DNA of 53,717 bases from Alsobacter soli (GCF_003004785.1 NZ_PVZS01000028.1:1-53717), one strand, 5' to 3'; shown: positions 35,193 to 44,904, counted from the stretch's first letter. Numbers and translations: made by a program. Notes: generated from the letters alone by a model not told the origin.

Positions 35193-36206
35193 TCAGCGGC
35201 TCACCCGCCAGATCTTCCCGCCGGCATCGTCTGACACCAGGATCGAACCGTCCGGCAACTCGGCGACGTCGACCGGTCGCCCGATCCCGCTCACGAAGGG
35301 CCTGTCGGGGCCGGCGTCCGTCCCCACAACGACCAGCTGGCGGCCGACCGGAACGCTTCGATTCCAGCTCCCGTGTTCGGCGACAAGGGCCCGGCCGCGC
35401 AACTCGGGAAACATGGCGCCCCGGTAGAAGTGGATTCCAAGAGCCGCGACGTGCGCCTGGAACTCGTGGATGGGCGGCTGCTGTCCGGTAGGCGGAGGAG
35501 CCCTCTCGAAGCCGCGCAGACGCGTTCGTCCGCCGAAAAAGGGAAAGCCGTAGAAGGCCCCCTGGGCCAGCCGGTTCAGTTCGTCAGGCGGCGTGTCGTC
35601 GCCCATCCCGTCCGCGCCGTTGTCGGTGAAGTACATCGCTCCGTCACGCCAGTCGAACCCGACCGAGTTGCGCACGCCCCATGCGACCCGCTCGAAGGCG
35701 CCTCCATCCGGGTCCATCCTGACGATGGAGCCCTCAAGTCCCTGCGGCTGGCAAATGTTGCAGGGCGACCCCAGGGCCACATAGAGGCGGCCGTCAGGGC
35801 CCGCCTTGATGTACCGGAGCCCGTGATGGCTCTTGTTGGGAAGCCCGGAGCGGATCACCTCGCCCATTCCAAGCCGACCTGGGCCGGGCGTGAACGCCAC
35901 GACGCGGTCGCGCGCGGCCACAAAGAGGCGGCCCGCCAGGCAGGCGACTCCGTTCGGCGCAGAGAGGCCCGCTGCGGCGCGAACCGCCGCGCCGCCCGAA
36001 AGCGGAATACTGTAAACACTGTCCCCTTTCGTCCCGACGTAGACACGACCTGCGCAGAGGGCCAGCGAGCGCGCCCCGGGCGCCTGGGCGAAGACCTCGA
36101 CGCGAACACCCGTCCGGGCCGTCGCTGCGAAGGACGCCTCATGGCCGCAGACGATGGCGAGACCGCACAGAACGAGCACTGCGCATGCCGACAGACACCG
36201 GCGCAT
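35193..36206 (-). CDS. PQQ-type sugar (sorbosone) dehydrogenase-like beta-propeller, exported
   Basis: 337 residues from ATG 36206. N-terminal signal peptide (MRRCLSACAVLVLCGLA, then ASFAA), then six-bladed beta-propeller text: GVRVEVFAQAPGARSLAL, VYVGTKGD, GLRYIKAGPDGRLYVALGSPCNIC, IVRMDPDGG, FTDNGADGMGDDTPPDELN, FVSGIGRPVDVAELPDGSILVSDD (in part) and GKIWRVSR. It belongs to the L-sorbosone/glucose dehydrogenase superfamily (GSDH). The PQQ-binding residues are not all visible, so oxidation of a sugar is a family-level assumption. It is a single gene. Confidence 0.82.
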   Translation of the reverse strand: MRRCLSACAVLVLCGLAIVCGHEASFAATARTGVRVEVFAQAPGARSLALCAGRVYVGTKGDSVYSIPLSGGAAVRAAAGLSAPNGVACLAGRLFVAARDRVVAFTPGPGRLGMGEVIRSGLPNKSHHGLRYIKAGPDGRLYVALGSPCNICQPQGLEGSIVRMDPDGGAFERVAWGVRNSVGFDWRDGAMYFTDNGADGMGDDTPPDELNRLAQGAFYGFPFFGGRTRLRGFERAPPPTGQQPPIHEFQAHVAALGIHFYRGAMFPELRGRALVAEHGSWNRSVPVGRQLVVVGTDAGPDRPFVSGIGRPVDVAELPDGSILVSDDAGGKIWRVSR

Positions 36207-36420
36207 GGGACGCTCCCGTTCCGCGGCGCCGCGACCGGAAAGGACACGCGGAGAGACCGGCCGGGCGCGCCCAGATACAACGCCCAGTCTGACCAGCGGT
36301 TCGAGCGCCGGCCGACACCGACAGGCAGGCTGGCCTCGCCCGGACCTGCGCAGGCGGCCCCCGCACGGGAACTTCATCGAGGCGCCGCAGGTTTGATTTG
36401 CATATGCCTGGAGTCGAGAC

Positions 36421-36660
36421 ATGACCAAGAACCTTCTTGTCTTCGCCAGCCTCGCAGGGGCCATCGTGGCGAGCGGGGCTCAAGCCCAGCAGGGCCGCGC
36501 CCCGGCGGAATCCTCCATCAGCCATGAGAGCACCATCCGCACGGAGCCGCCCCTCAAGACCAATCCCACGATCCGGGACAAGCGGGCGATCCCCCGCATG
36601 GTGAAGAGCTTCGGCTCGAAGAAGCCGCAACGCGGCCCGTCGAAGGCGGCCCCGCTCTAA
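36421..36660 (+). CDS. small exported protein of unknown function
   Basis: 79 residues. Signal peptide 1-22 (MTKNLLVFASLAGAIVASGA, QAQ), then a short polar, basic, Pro/Ser-rich mature part (RAPAESSISHESTIRTEPPL) ending in KSFGSKKPQRGPS. No family recognised. GGAG is 8 bases before ATG 36421. Not obviously linked to the divergent dehydrogenase. Confidence 0.6.
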   Translation: MTKNLLVFASLAGAIVASGAQAQQGRAPAESSISHESTIRTEPPLKTNPTIRDKRAIPRMVKSFGSKKPQRGPSKAAPL

Positions 36661-36952
36661 GCAGGGCAGCCGGCGCCGCGTCCGCTGGCTCTGGCGCGAT
36701 CAGGTGTCTCGTCTCGCCGAGAAGGAACGCCTTGCCGGGGCGGGCCGAGGCGGACGGATGCCGCGACTGTCCGCCCATCGCGCGCCGTTTCACTCTCCCT
36801 GTGATCCAGGGCTCGCCGCGTCGCCGGCAGAGCCTTGGACGCGCCGGCCGAGCCACCAAGGACGGCGCCACGAACAGCGGCGAGGGACCGGATCGGCCGG
36901 AGCCACGCGGCCTGAGGGCGTTCGGTCTAGCGCTACGCCGGGGCCCGGGCCG

Positions 36953-38605
36953 ATGCCACACGACACCGTAGAGATCGCCTCTCTGCTTTTCGAAATCGGC
37001 CAACGGCTCGCCTTGGCCGGGGACAACCCTTATAGGGCCCGATCCTACGCCAGGGCGGCCCAATCGCTGCTCTCGCTCGTGGCCCCTGTCGAGGAGGTCA
37101 TACGAGAAGGCCGCCTGACCGATCTGCCTGGAGTCGGGCCTTCCTTGGCCGGGGTCATCCGTGAGCTGCACGAGCACGGGACGACCCCGACTCTCTCCAA
37201 GCTGCGCGCTGCCTATCCGCCCGGGGTCCTCGAGCTGCTCCATGTCCCAGGGCTGCCACCCGAGAAAGTCCGTTTGCTGCACGACCGGGCCGGCATCGCT
37301 TCGCTGGACGAGCTGGAGAGCGCCGCGCGCGCCGGTCGGCTCCAAGTCCTGAAGGGCTTCGGTCCCTCATTCGAAGCGAAGATCCTCTCGTCCGTGGCGG
37401 AACTCAGGCGAACCCGCGGACGCAAGCTGATCCACCATGCCGGCGAGGACCTGCGTCGCCTGGAGGACGGGCTGACTGCCGCGCATCCGGAGTTGCGGCG
37501 CCTCGCGCCCGCCGGCGAATTCAGGCGCGGGCTGGAACTCGTCCAAGCGGCCGTGTTGGTGGCCGAGTCCGCGGAGGGATCGGCGATCGAAATCCTGGAG
37601 CTGGCGGGCCGAGCCCAACTCTGGCTCGCGCCGCCGGGGCTCTACGGGCCGGCGCTGGTGCTGGCCACCGGTTCGGATGACCATCTCGCGGCCCTGCGGG
37701 CGCACGCCTGCGCCATGAACCTTTATCTCGACACCGAGGGCCTGAGGCGCGGGCGGGCTCTCCTGCCCTGTCCCGAGGAGGCCGATGTCTACCGCGCCCT
37801 CAAGCTGCCCTTCATCGACCCCGAGCTGCGGGAGACAGGCGAGGAAGTGGCACTCGCGGCGAAAGGCCGGTTGCCCAAGCTCGTCGCTCTCGGTGACCTC
37901 CGCGGGTTGATCCACTGTCACACCGATTTTTCGGACGGAGCCGACACGCTGGAGGCGATGGCGGAAGCCACCCGGGCCAGGGGCTACGCCTATTTCGGGG
38001 TTGCCGACCATTCACGGTCGGCGAGCTACGCCGGCGGGCTTGCCGTCGAGAGCGTGCTGGAGCAGCGGCGCGCCGTCCGGGAGCTGAACGCCCGCTATGG
38101 CTCGGCCTTCCGCATCCTGCACGGCATCGAATCCGACATTCTTCCCGACGGCTCGCTCGATTACCCCGACGAGATTCTCGGCCAGTTGGATTATGTCGTC
38201 GCCAGTGTCCACAGCCGCTTCAGGCTCTCGGAGGAGGAGCAAACCGAACGGGTGATCCGCGCGGTCCGCAACCCGTTCACGACGGTACTGGGCCACATGA
38301 CAGGCCGGCTGCTCAAAAGCCGCCAAGGCTACGACGTCGACGTGCCCCGGGTGTTGGCCGCCTGCGCCGAAGCGGGCGTCGCCGTCGAGATCAACGCCAA
38401 TCCGCATCGACTGGATCTCGATTGGCGATGGCATCGGACGGCGCTGGAGCTTGGATGCCTGTTCAGCATCAACCCCGACGCGCACAGCGCCGAGGAGCTC
38501 GACCTCACCGCCTGGGGAGTCTCCATGGCCCGCAAGGGAGGGATCGGGCCCGACAGGGTCCTGAACGCCCGCCCTTTCGAAGACTGGCCCAAGCGCGTCG
38601 GCTAG
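36953..38605 (+). CDS. PolX-PHP family protein with a degenerate polymerase site
   Basis: 550 residues, the size of bacterial PolX. N-terminal helix-hairpin-helix region 1-150 (GDNPYRARSYARAAQ, LPGVGPSLA, GFGPSFEAKI) and a palm-like region about 150-300, then a PHP phosphoesterase/exonuclease domain 310-550. The palm motif, normally GDIDILV after RRG, reads LVQAAVLVAE here (196-205), and the third Asp motif (VDLR) reads AQLW (221-224). All three catalytic Asp are gone. The PHP metal ligands are intact: His321, His323, Asp352/His353, Glu393, His420, His448, Asp509 and His511. It should be a nuclease but not a polymerase. ATG 36953 has a weak ribosome site. Confidence 0.87.
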   Translation: MPHDTVEIASLLFEIGQRLALAGDNPYRARSYARAAQSLLSLVAPVEEVIREGRLTDLPGVGPSLAGVIRELHEHGTTPTLSKLRAAYPPGVLELLHVPGLPPEKVRLLHDRAGIASLDELESAARAGRLQVLKGFGPSFEAKILSSVAELRRTRGRKLIHHAGEDLRRLEDGLTAAHPELRRLAPAGEFRRGLELVQAAVLVAESAEGSAIEILELAGRAQLWLAPPGLYGPALVLATGSDDHLAALRAHACAMNLYLDTEGLRRGRALLPCPEEADVYRALKLPFIDPELRETGEEVALAAKGRLPKLVALGDLRGLIHCHTDFSDGADTLEAMAEATRARGYAYFGVADHSRSASYAGGLAVESVLEQRRAVRELNARYGSAFRILHGIESDILPDGSLDYPDEILGQLDYVVASVHSRFRLSEEEQTERVIRAVRNPFTTVLGHMTGRLLKSRQGYDVDVPRVLAACAEAGVAVEINANPHRLDLDWRWHRTALELGCLFSINPDAHSAEELDLTAWGVSMARKGGIGPDRVLNARPFEDWPKRVG

Positions 38606-38734
38606 AGTTCGGAGCACGACCGAGCGAACGGGCAACAGCACGGACGAGCGCGCAAAAACAGGGGCGCTGACAACGCTTTGCGCAGCAAAGGCTCGTCGGC
38701 GCACTCACCCTACCCGGCGCGACGCCCGGTCACC

Positions 38735-39091
38735 TCAGGTCGGCCGGGCGACGGTGATGCATACGTTGGATGGTCCCCGCGTCGTCGCAGTCGCCTTGAA
38801 GTGGTAGCTCTGCCCCTTGCTGGCCTTGAACCTGCAAGTCGCCTTGGCGCAGGCCTTTCCGTCCAGTTCGAGGTTCGCGGTGTCCTGCGCGGGGTCGGCC
38901 TCGCCTTGGGCGTTCTTCGCCTTGGCGGTCGCCTCCAGTTGCGCCTCTTCCGGCGCGACGAAGGTCACCGTGAAGGGCCCGCGTCCGGGGCTGCACTTCT
39001 CGCCCCCGACCGCCTCGATCGTCTGCGCTTGGGCCAGCGCTGGCCCTGACGCAAGGGCGGCAGCAGCCGCCAGGATCAGGATAGCTCTCAT
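38735..39091 (-). CDS. secreted hypothetical protein with conserved Cys
   Basis: 118 residues. Signal peptide 1-22 (MRAILILAAAAALASGPALA), mature part rich in Ala, with Cys in EKCSPGRGPFTVTF, ACAKATCRF and NVCITV, probably paired as disulphides. A beta-rich arrangement is suggested. Start ATG 39091 follows GGAGG at a good distance. No family recognised. Confidence 0.6.
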   Translation of the reverse strand: MRAILILAAAAALASGPALAQAQTIEAVGGEKCSPGRGPFTVTFVAPEEAQLEATAKAKNAQGEADPAQDTANLELDGKACAKATCRFKASKGQSYHFKATATTRGPSNVCITVARPT

Positions 39092-39372
39092 GTGGCGTCC
39101 TCCTTCGATCCTCCGTTTCCATCGGGGCAACCGGCGGGGGCCGGAGCGGTTCCGCGCGCCGTCTCGATCGGGACGACCTGCGCTTGCGGGATGGGGCGAC
39201 AGGTTCGGCAATCAGGCGAAAAGGGGCTTCGCCGCCCGCCTCCAAAGTGCTTTCCTGCCATGCACGACGACGCCACCTGGTGTTCGCGGGGGCTCAGGCC
39301 GAGGCCTCCCGTCCCGGCTTGGTCTGATATGGGGCGCCTAGCCTGGCCCGGAGAACTGGATTGGAGGTTACC

Positions 39373-39816
39373 ATGCCTGGCGTCATCACCCTGCACAGGG
39401 TCCTGCGAACAAGTCCGGAGAAGATCTACCGGGCGTTTCTCGAGCCGGACGCCCTCGCCAAATGGCTTCCGCCCGACGGCTTCGTCTGCACCGTGGAGCG
39501 CCTCGACCCAAGGGTCGGCGGCGCATTCAGAATGTCGTTCCGGAACTTCACGACCGGCATGAGCCACGGATTTGGAGGCGAGTACGTCGAACTCGTTCCG
39601 GGTGCGCTCCTGCGCTACACGGACCGGTTCGACGATCCCAACCTGCCGGGCGAGATGCGGGTCACCGTGACGCTACGGGCAGTTTCAGTGGGGACTGAAA
39701 TCGGGATTACGCAGGAAGGAGTGCCGGACGTGATCCCGACCGAGGCCTGCTACCTGGGCTGGCAGGAATCCCTGCTCAACCTGGCCAAGCTCGTCGAGCC
39801 GGAGATCAGGCCATAG
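39373..39816 (+). CDS. AHSA1/SRPBCC family protein
   Basis: 147 residues from ATG 39373, preceded by GGAGGTTACC. START-like fold: RTSPEKIYRAFLEPDALAKWLPP (in part) and TEACYLGWQESLLNLAKLVEPE (in part) are the usual first and last helices. Family members bind hydrophobic ligands or act as Hsp90 co-factors. A TTG at 39361 in frame is not needed. No partner gene is adjacent, and the function is unassigned. Confidence 0.87.
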   Translation: MPGVITLHRVLRTSPEKIYRAFLEPDALAKWLPPDGFVCTVERLDPRVGGAFRMSFRNFTTGMSHGFGGEYVELVPGALLRYTDRFDDPNLPGEMRVTVTLRAVSVGTEIGITQEGVPDVIPTEACYLGWQESLLNLAKLVEPEIRP

Positions 39817-39998
39817 GTCGTCATCCATGGCGAACACCGACGACGCGAAACCCGGGCCGACCTCATGGCTGGCCAGCCGGGGCCTGAAGAATTGACCTTG
39901 ACGCCTATGGCGGCCGGACGCTGACGTGGAGCGCGCGTCCCGCATCCGAGCCAAGCCTTCCCGGGCCCAGCGCGGCCGACACAGGAGCCCTGCCCCTC

Positions 39999-41261
39999 AT
40001 GAGCCAGAATCCCGAGGCCCACCGCCGGCCGGTCGACGTCATCGTTTTGGGAGCCGGCATGGTCGGCGTCTCGACCGCGCTCGCAGCCCGGCGGCGGGGC
40101 TTGGAGGTCGTGCTGCTCGACAGACGCGAGCCGGGCCGGGAGACATCCTATGGCAACGCGGGGATCGTGAGCTCCGGGTCGGTGCTGCCGCTCAACCACC
40201 CTGGCCTGTGGAAGAGCCTCCCGGGCTATCTGGGCAACCGCCATCCGGCCCTCCGCTACGACCCGTTCCACCTGATCAGGACCATGCCCTGGTCGATCGC
40301 CTTCCTGGCGCATGCTACGCCCGTCGGGGCGCGGCGGCGTTCGACAGCGTTGCATGGATTGTTGCAGGCGTCCCTCGCCCTGCACCGGCGGTGGATAAGG
40401 GAGGCGGGCGCCGAGCGGCGCCTTCGCGAGACAGGATGGCTGAAGGCGTGGCGCAGCGACAGCCTCGAACCCGCCAAGCGGGAGCAGGCGGCCCTCGCCG
40501 AGTTCGGGATCGGTTCGGAGATCCTGGACCGCCAGGCCATCTCCGGACTGGAGCCGGACATCACGCCGGTCTACGCCGTCGGCCTGCTGCACACGCAGAC
40601 CGCTTCCGTGGATTCCCCGGGGGAAGTGGTCGCCGCCTATGCGGCGATGTTCGCCCGCGAGGGCGGCCGGATCGAGAAGACCCAGATCCAGAGCCTGAGC
40701 AAGCAGGGCGACCTTTGGACGGTGGAGACCGAAGCGGGCCCGCTCACGAGCCGCCACGTGGTGGTGGCGCTCGGTCCGTGGTCCGCCGACCTGCTACGCC
40801 CACTGGGGTACCGTGTTCCGCTTGGTTTCGAGCGGGGCTACCACCGGGAGTTCCGGGCGGCGTCGGACCGCAGCTTGCGCCGGCCGATCCACGACGTCGA
40901 GCGCGCCTTCGTCATCACGCCCGTCGAGAACGGCGTCCGGGTCACGAGCGGCGTCGAACTCGCGCCGCGGGACGCTCCTTCGCGCCTCGACCAGATCGAG
41001 GCGGCCACGGCTGCGGCGCAAGGCGTGCTGCCGCTCGGCGAAGCCTTGGGGGAGGTCTGGCGCGGCGCCCGCCCTACCCTGCCGGACAGCCTTCCGGCGA
41101 TCGGGCCGGCCCCGCGTCACCCAGGCTTGTGGCTGGGCTTCGGGCACCAGCACATCGGGTTCACCACGGGGCCCGGCACCGGCGAGGCGCTGGCGGCCAT
41201 GATGGCCGGGGAGCAGCCCCCCTTTGACGTCGCATCCTTCCGGCCCGCGCGCGTTCTGTGA
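39999..41261 (+). CDS. FAD-dependent D-amino acid dehydrogenase-like oxidoreductase
   Basis: 420 residues of the DadA/DAAO family. Rossmann FAD motif VIVLGAGMVGVSTALAARRRG (in part), ETSYGNAGIVSSG, LLHTQTASVDSPGEVV, and near the C-terminus GRPTLPDSLPAIG-type text followed by WLGFGHQHIGFTTGPGTGE. It would oxidise amino acids at the membrane, passing electrons to quinones, if a true DadA. It is alone; no dadX racemase is nearby. Confidence 0.85.
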   Translation: MSQNPEAHRRPVDVIVLGAGMVGVSTALAARRRGLEVVLLDRREPGRETSYGNAGIVSSGSVLPLNHPGLWKSLPGYLGNRHPALRYDPFHLIRTMPWSIAFLAHATPVGARRRSTALHGLLQASLALHRRWIREAGAERRLRETGWLKAWRSDSLEPAKREQAALAEFGIGSEILDRQAISGLEPDITPVYAVGLLHTQTASVDSPGEVVAAYAAMFAREGGRIEKTQIQSLSKQGDLWTVETEAGPLTSRHVVVALGPWSADLLRPLGYRVPLGFERGYHREFRAASDRSLRRPIHDVERAFVITPVENGVRVTSGVELAPRDAPSRLDQIEAATAAAQGVLPLGEALGEVWRGARPTLPDSLPAIGPAPRHPGLWLGFGHQHIGFTTGPGTGEALAAMMAGEQPPFDVASFRPARVL

Positions 41262-41488
41262 TGCTGGCGAGCGCGCAAGCCCGCCGTCTTCGGGCCAGAC
41301 ACCGGAAACGATCATCGCTGAGGCACAAGGCCTGAGGAGCTCAGTCGCGAAGGGCCGGCGCCGGTTCCCGCGAGCCCCTGCGGGTGGCTGTCGCATGCCA
41401 TTGCACCGTGCGCTTTGGAACAACTCGCGGCCAGACCGATTGCCAGTCAGGCGGGGCGGCGACAGCCCAGGCTTTGATGAGGATCACA

Positions 41489-42586
41489 ATGAAAATCGCG
41501 CAGATCGCGCCGTTGGCTGAAGCGGTGCCGCCGAAGCTATATGGGGGTACGGAGCGGGTCGTGTCGTGGCTGACGGAGGCCCTAGTCGATGAGGGGCATG
41601 ACGTCACGCTGTTCGCGAGCGGTGACTCCGTCACGCGGGCTCGCCTTGAGCCCGTTGTGCCGGAGGGCCTCCGGCTCGCGGGGATCCGCGACCACCTGGC
41701 GAGCCACCTGGTCATGGTGGACGAGGTGCGCCGTCGCGCCGACGAGTTCGACATCATCCACTTTCACGTTGATCTCATTCAGTTTCCTCTGTTCCAGCAC
41801 CTGGCGGCCAAGACCCTGACCACCATGCACGGCCGGCTGGACTATCCGGACTTCCACCCGATCTATCGGGCCTTTCCCAACATGCCGTTGGTCTCCATCT
41901 CCAACAGCCAGCGCACGCCGGTACCAGGCCGCTGCAACTGGCGGGGGACGGTCTACCACGGGCTTCCGTCCCAGCATTGCCCCTTCTCCCCAGGCGGCGG
42001 GGACTACCTCGCCTTCCTGGGCCGCATTTCACCCGAGAAGAGGCCGGACCGAGCCATCGAGATCGCGAAGCGCGCCGGCGTTCCGCTGAAGATCGCCGCC
42101 AAGGTGGACAAGGCCGACCAGGACTACTTCTCCAAGGTCATCGAGCCGATGCTCGACCACCCCCTGGTCGAGTTCGTGGGCGAGATCGACGATCGCCAGA
42201 AGTGCAGTTTCCTGGGGAACGCCATGGCGCTGCTGTTTCCCATCGACTGGTGCGAGCCGTTCGGCTTGGTGATGATCGAGGCCATGTCCTCGGGAACGCC
42301 GGTGATCGCCTGGCGCCACGGATCGGTCCCCGAAGTGGTGACGGAGGGGGTGACCGGCTGCGTCGTCGCTTCGGTGGAGGAGGCCGTGGAGGCGGTGTCG
42401 CGGGCGCGCGGCATGGACCGGCGCGCGATCCGCGCCGCGTTCGAACAGCGCTTCACGGCCAAGCGCATGGCCCGGTCCTACTTGGACATCTACGAGAAGC
42501 TGCTCGACGAAGCGGACGAGATCGCACCCGAGAGCCTATCCGGGAACTCGGGCCGGCAGGTCGCCGTCGGTTTCGCGACCCATTGA
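41489..42586 (+). CDS. GT4 family glycosyltransferase
   Basis: 365 residues. Start ATG 41489 (MKIAQIAPLAEAVPPKLYGGTE, in part) is preferred over ATG 41477 because the latter's GAGGATC then serves as ribosome site. Two Rossmann domains: IIHFHVDL and TTMHGR in the first, YLAFLGRISPEKRPDRAIEIAKR (in part) and CEPFGLVMIEAMSSGTPVIAW (in part) in the second, the retaining GT-B motif with Glu for nucleotide-sugar binding. It precedes the amylo-alpha-1,6-glucosidase by 49 bp and is likely co-transcribed. The glycan made is unknown; a mannosyl or glucosyl transfer fits. Confidence 0.87.
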   Translation: MKIAQIAPLAEAVPPKLYGGTERVVSWLTEALVDEGHDVTLFASGDSVTRARLEPVVPEGLRLAGIRDHLASHLVMVDEVRRRADEFDIIHFHVDLIQFPLFQHLAAKTLTTMHGRLDYPDFHPIYRAFPNMPLVSISNSQRTPVPGRCNWRGTVYHGLPSQHCPFSPGGGDYLAFLGRISPEKRPDRAIEIAKRAGVPLKIAAKVDKADQDYFSKVIEPMLDHPLVEFVGEIDDRQKCSFLGNAMALLFPIDWCEPFGLVMIEAMSSGTPVIAWRHGSVPEVVTEGVTGCVVASVEEAVEAVSRARGMDRRAIRAAFEQRFTAKRMARSYLDIYEKLLDEADEIAPESLSGNSGRQVAVGFATH

Positions 42587-42590
42587 CGAC

Positions 42591-42608
42591 CGCCCCCCGT
42601 GGGGGGCG
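42591..42608. other. GC hairpin between the GT4 and debranching genes
   Basis: CGCCCCCC and GGGGGGCG face each other with a 2-base loop (effective loop 4), right after the GT4 stop and 28 bp before the next ATG. No U-run, so it is more likely a processing or attenuation signal than a terminator. Confidence 0.4.
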
Positions 42609-42635
42609 ATAACAAACGCTAGGGATCGCATCGTC

Positions 42636-44825
42636 ATGATGGGAACGGCCCAATCCCGCCCGGCCTCGGGCGAGCCGGAAAAGCTATCCGAGCACTACAT
42701 CGAGGCGGACGTCTCGCTTGTGGAGCGGACCCTGCGGTCGCTCAAGCATGGCGACGCCTTCGCCGTCATGGACGGCTACGGGGACGTGGGCTCCGCGCCG
42801 GGCACCCCGGAAGGGCTCTTCTTCAGGGACACGCGCTATCTGTCGCGTTTCGAACTGCGCTTCGAGGGCAAGCGTCCGCTGCTCCTCAGTTCGGTGATCC
42901 AGAATGACAACGCGGCGCTCAGCGTCGACCTCACCAACCCCGACATCCGCTGCCAGGAGTCCGACGGCATCCCGCGGGACCTCGTGTCGATCGAGCGCAC
43001 CAAGTTTCTCTGGAAGGACGCCTGCTACGAGCGGATCGGGCTGCGCAACTTCGCCGAGCACACCGTCTCGTTCCGGATCGACCTTTTGTTCGACGCGGAT
43101 TTCAGAGACCTGTTCGAAGTCCGCGGGCTGGACCGCATGCGCCGCGGAGAAGTCGCCGCCAAGGTGCTGCAACCTGACCAGGTCGAGCACACCTATGTGG
43201 GGCTGGACGGAGCTCGCCGCCGGACGGTGATCAGCTTTGAGCCCGCGCCGGAGCAACTCCAACCGCAACGCGCCACCCTGCGGGTGACCATGCCGCCCCA
43301 CGGGCAGTCGTCCGTGATCGTCCGGATCGCGTTCGAGGAAGGCGCGCCCAACCACGTTTGCGACTTTGTCACCGCCTTTCGCGACAAGCGGCGCGAGAAC
43401 CGAAAGTTCACACGCGGATTGGCGACGGTCGAAGGCTCCAACGACCTGTTCAACGAGCTGATGTGCCGATCGACCTCGGACCTCTACATGCTCTGCACCG
43501 AAACCTCGGCAGGGCTGTACCCCTATGCCGGGATCCCCTGGTACAGCACGGTGTTCGGTCGGGACGGCATCATCACGGCGATGCAGACGCTGTGGGCCGA
43601 CCCCGCCATCGCGCGGGGAGTCCTGGGCTACCTCGCCGCGACGCAGGCGACGTCCTACGACCCCACGATGGACGCTCAGCCCGGCAAGATCATGCACGAG
43701 CGCCGCCAGGGCGAGATGGCGCGCACGGGCGAGGTGCCGTTCCGTCGCTATTACGGCACAGTGGATGCGACCCCGCTCTTCATCATGCTCGCCGGCCTCT
43801 ATGAAGAGCGCACCGGCGACATGGACTTCATCCGCTCCATCTGGCCGGCGATCAAGGCCGCCCTCGCCTGGTGCGACGGCGAGGGCGACCGCGACAAGGA
43901 CGGCTTCGTCGAGTATTTCCGGGAGACGGAGCACGGGCTCGCCAACCAAGGCTGGAAGGACAGCCACGACTCCATCTTTCACGCGGACGGCTCGCCCGCG
44001 CAGGGCCCCATCGCGCTCTGCGAGGTGCAGGGCTATGTCTACGCAGCCAAGCTGCACGCCGCGAGGCTCGCCGAGAGCCTCGGCGAAACCGGGTGGGCGA
44101 CCGCCCTCAGGTCCTCGGCCGAGGCCCTTCGTCAGTGCTTCGAGGCGACGTTCTGGCTCGAGGACAAGGGAACCTACGCCCTCGCCCTCGACGCCGGCAA
44201 GCGTCCTTGCGCAGTGAAGACCAGCAACGCCGGGCACGCGCTGTTCACGGGCATCGCCGCGCCGGACCGGGCCCTGCGCACCGCGCAGACGCTCTTGTCC
44301 CAGGACGGATTCAGCGGCTGGGGCGTACGCACCCTCGCGCGCGGCGAGCCGCGCTTCAATCCCATGTCCTACCACAACGGCTCGATCTGGCCGCACGACA
44401 ACTCTCTGATCGCGCTCGGCTTCTCTCAGTATGGGCTGAAGGAGGAGGCCGCAGCCGTGTTCAGCGCGATCTTCGACGCGTCGCTCCACCAGGAGCAGCG
44501 CCGATTGCCGGAACTCTACTGCGGCTTCCTGCGGCGGCGCCGGCGCGGCCCGGTGGGATACCCGGTCGCCTGCTCGCCCCAGGCCTGGGCGGCCGCCTCG
44601 CCCTTCGCCCTGCTGGAAGCCTGCCTCGGCCTGCGGATCCTCGCGCGCGAGCGGATGGTCGTGCTGCAGAACCCGGTCCTGCCCGCGTTCCTCGACGAAG
44701 TCATCCTGCGCGACATCCAGGTATCCGGCGAGGTCCTCGACCTGTGCATCCGCAGAGCGCCATCGGGGGTCTCCGTCACGGCCCCGCGGAGAACGGGCGA
44801 CATCCGGCTGACCGTGACCAGCTAG
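42636..44825 (+). CDS. amylo-alpha-1,6-glucosidase (glycogen debranching family)
   Basis: 729 residues. N-terminal GDE domain about 40-260 (VMDGYGDVGS, FFRDTRYLSRFELRF) and a GH63-like (alpha/alpha)6 barrel about 290-720 with YAGIPWYSTVFGRDGIITAMQ (in part), FFRETEHGLANQGWKDSHDS-type text, PMSYHNGSIWPHDNSLIA (in part) and ELYCGF. The family hydrolyses alpha-1,6-linked glucose. With glgC and glgA 16 kb away it fits glycogen turnover, though it sits with a GT4 gene and could act on another alpha-glucan or trehalose-linked sugar. ATG 42636 lies just after a short A/C region with no strong Shine-Dalgarno. Confidence 0.9.
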   Translation: MMGTAQSRPASGEPEKLSEHYIEADVSLVERTLRSLKHGDAFAVMDGYGDVGSAPGTPEGLFFRDTRYLSRFELRFEGKRPLLLSSVIQNDNAALSVDLTNPDIRCQESDGIPRDLVSIERTKFLWKDACYERIGLRNFAEHTVSFRIDLLFDADFRDLFEVRGLDRMRRGEVAAKVLQPDQVEHTYVGLDGARRRTVISFEPAPEQLQPQRATLRVTMPPHGQSSVIVRIAFEEGAPNHVCDFVTAFRDKRRENRKFTRGLATVEGSNDLFNELMCRSTSDLYMLCTETSAGLYPYAGIPWYSTVFGRDGIITAMQTLWADPAIARGVLGYLAATQATSYDPTMDAQPGKIMHERRQGEMARTGEVPFRRYYGTVDATPLFIMLAGLYEERTGDMDFIRSIWPAIKAALAWCDGEGDRDKDGFVEYFRETEHGLANQGWKDSHDSIFHADGSPAQGPIALCEVQGYVYAAKLHAARLAESLGETGWATALRSSAEALRQCFEATFWLEDKGTYALALDAGKRPCAVKTSNAGHALFTGIAAPDRALRTAQTLLSQDGFSGWGVRTLARGEPRFNPMSYHNGSIWPHDNSLIALGFSQYGLKEEAAAVFSAIFDASLHQEQRRLPELYCGFLRRRRRGPVGYPVACSPQAWAAASPFALLEACLGLRILARERMVVLQNPVLPAFLDEVILRDIQVSGEVLDLCIRRAPSGVSVTAPRRTGDIRLTVTS

Positions 44826-44904
44826 CCGCCGCCGGACTGCAAAGGCCCGGCACGCCCTTCCGCGTGCGTCCAGCCATCCGCCCGCGGACGCGCGCGGCTT
44901 CGCT

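Noticed and set aside
42684-44489. 601-codon minus-strand frame within the debranching gene
   Set aside because: Shadow frame; the amylo-1,6-glucosidase motifs are on the opposite strand.
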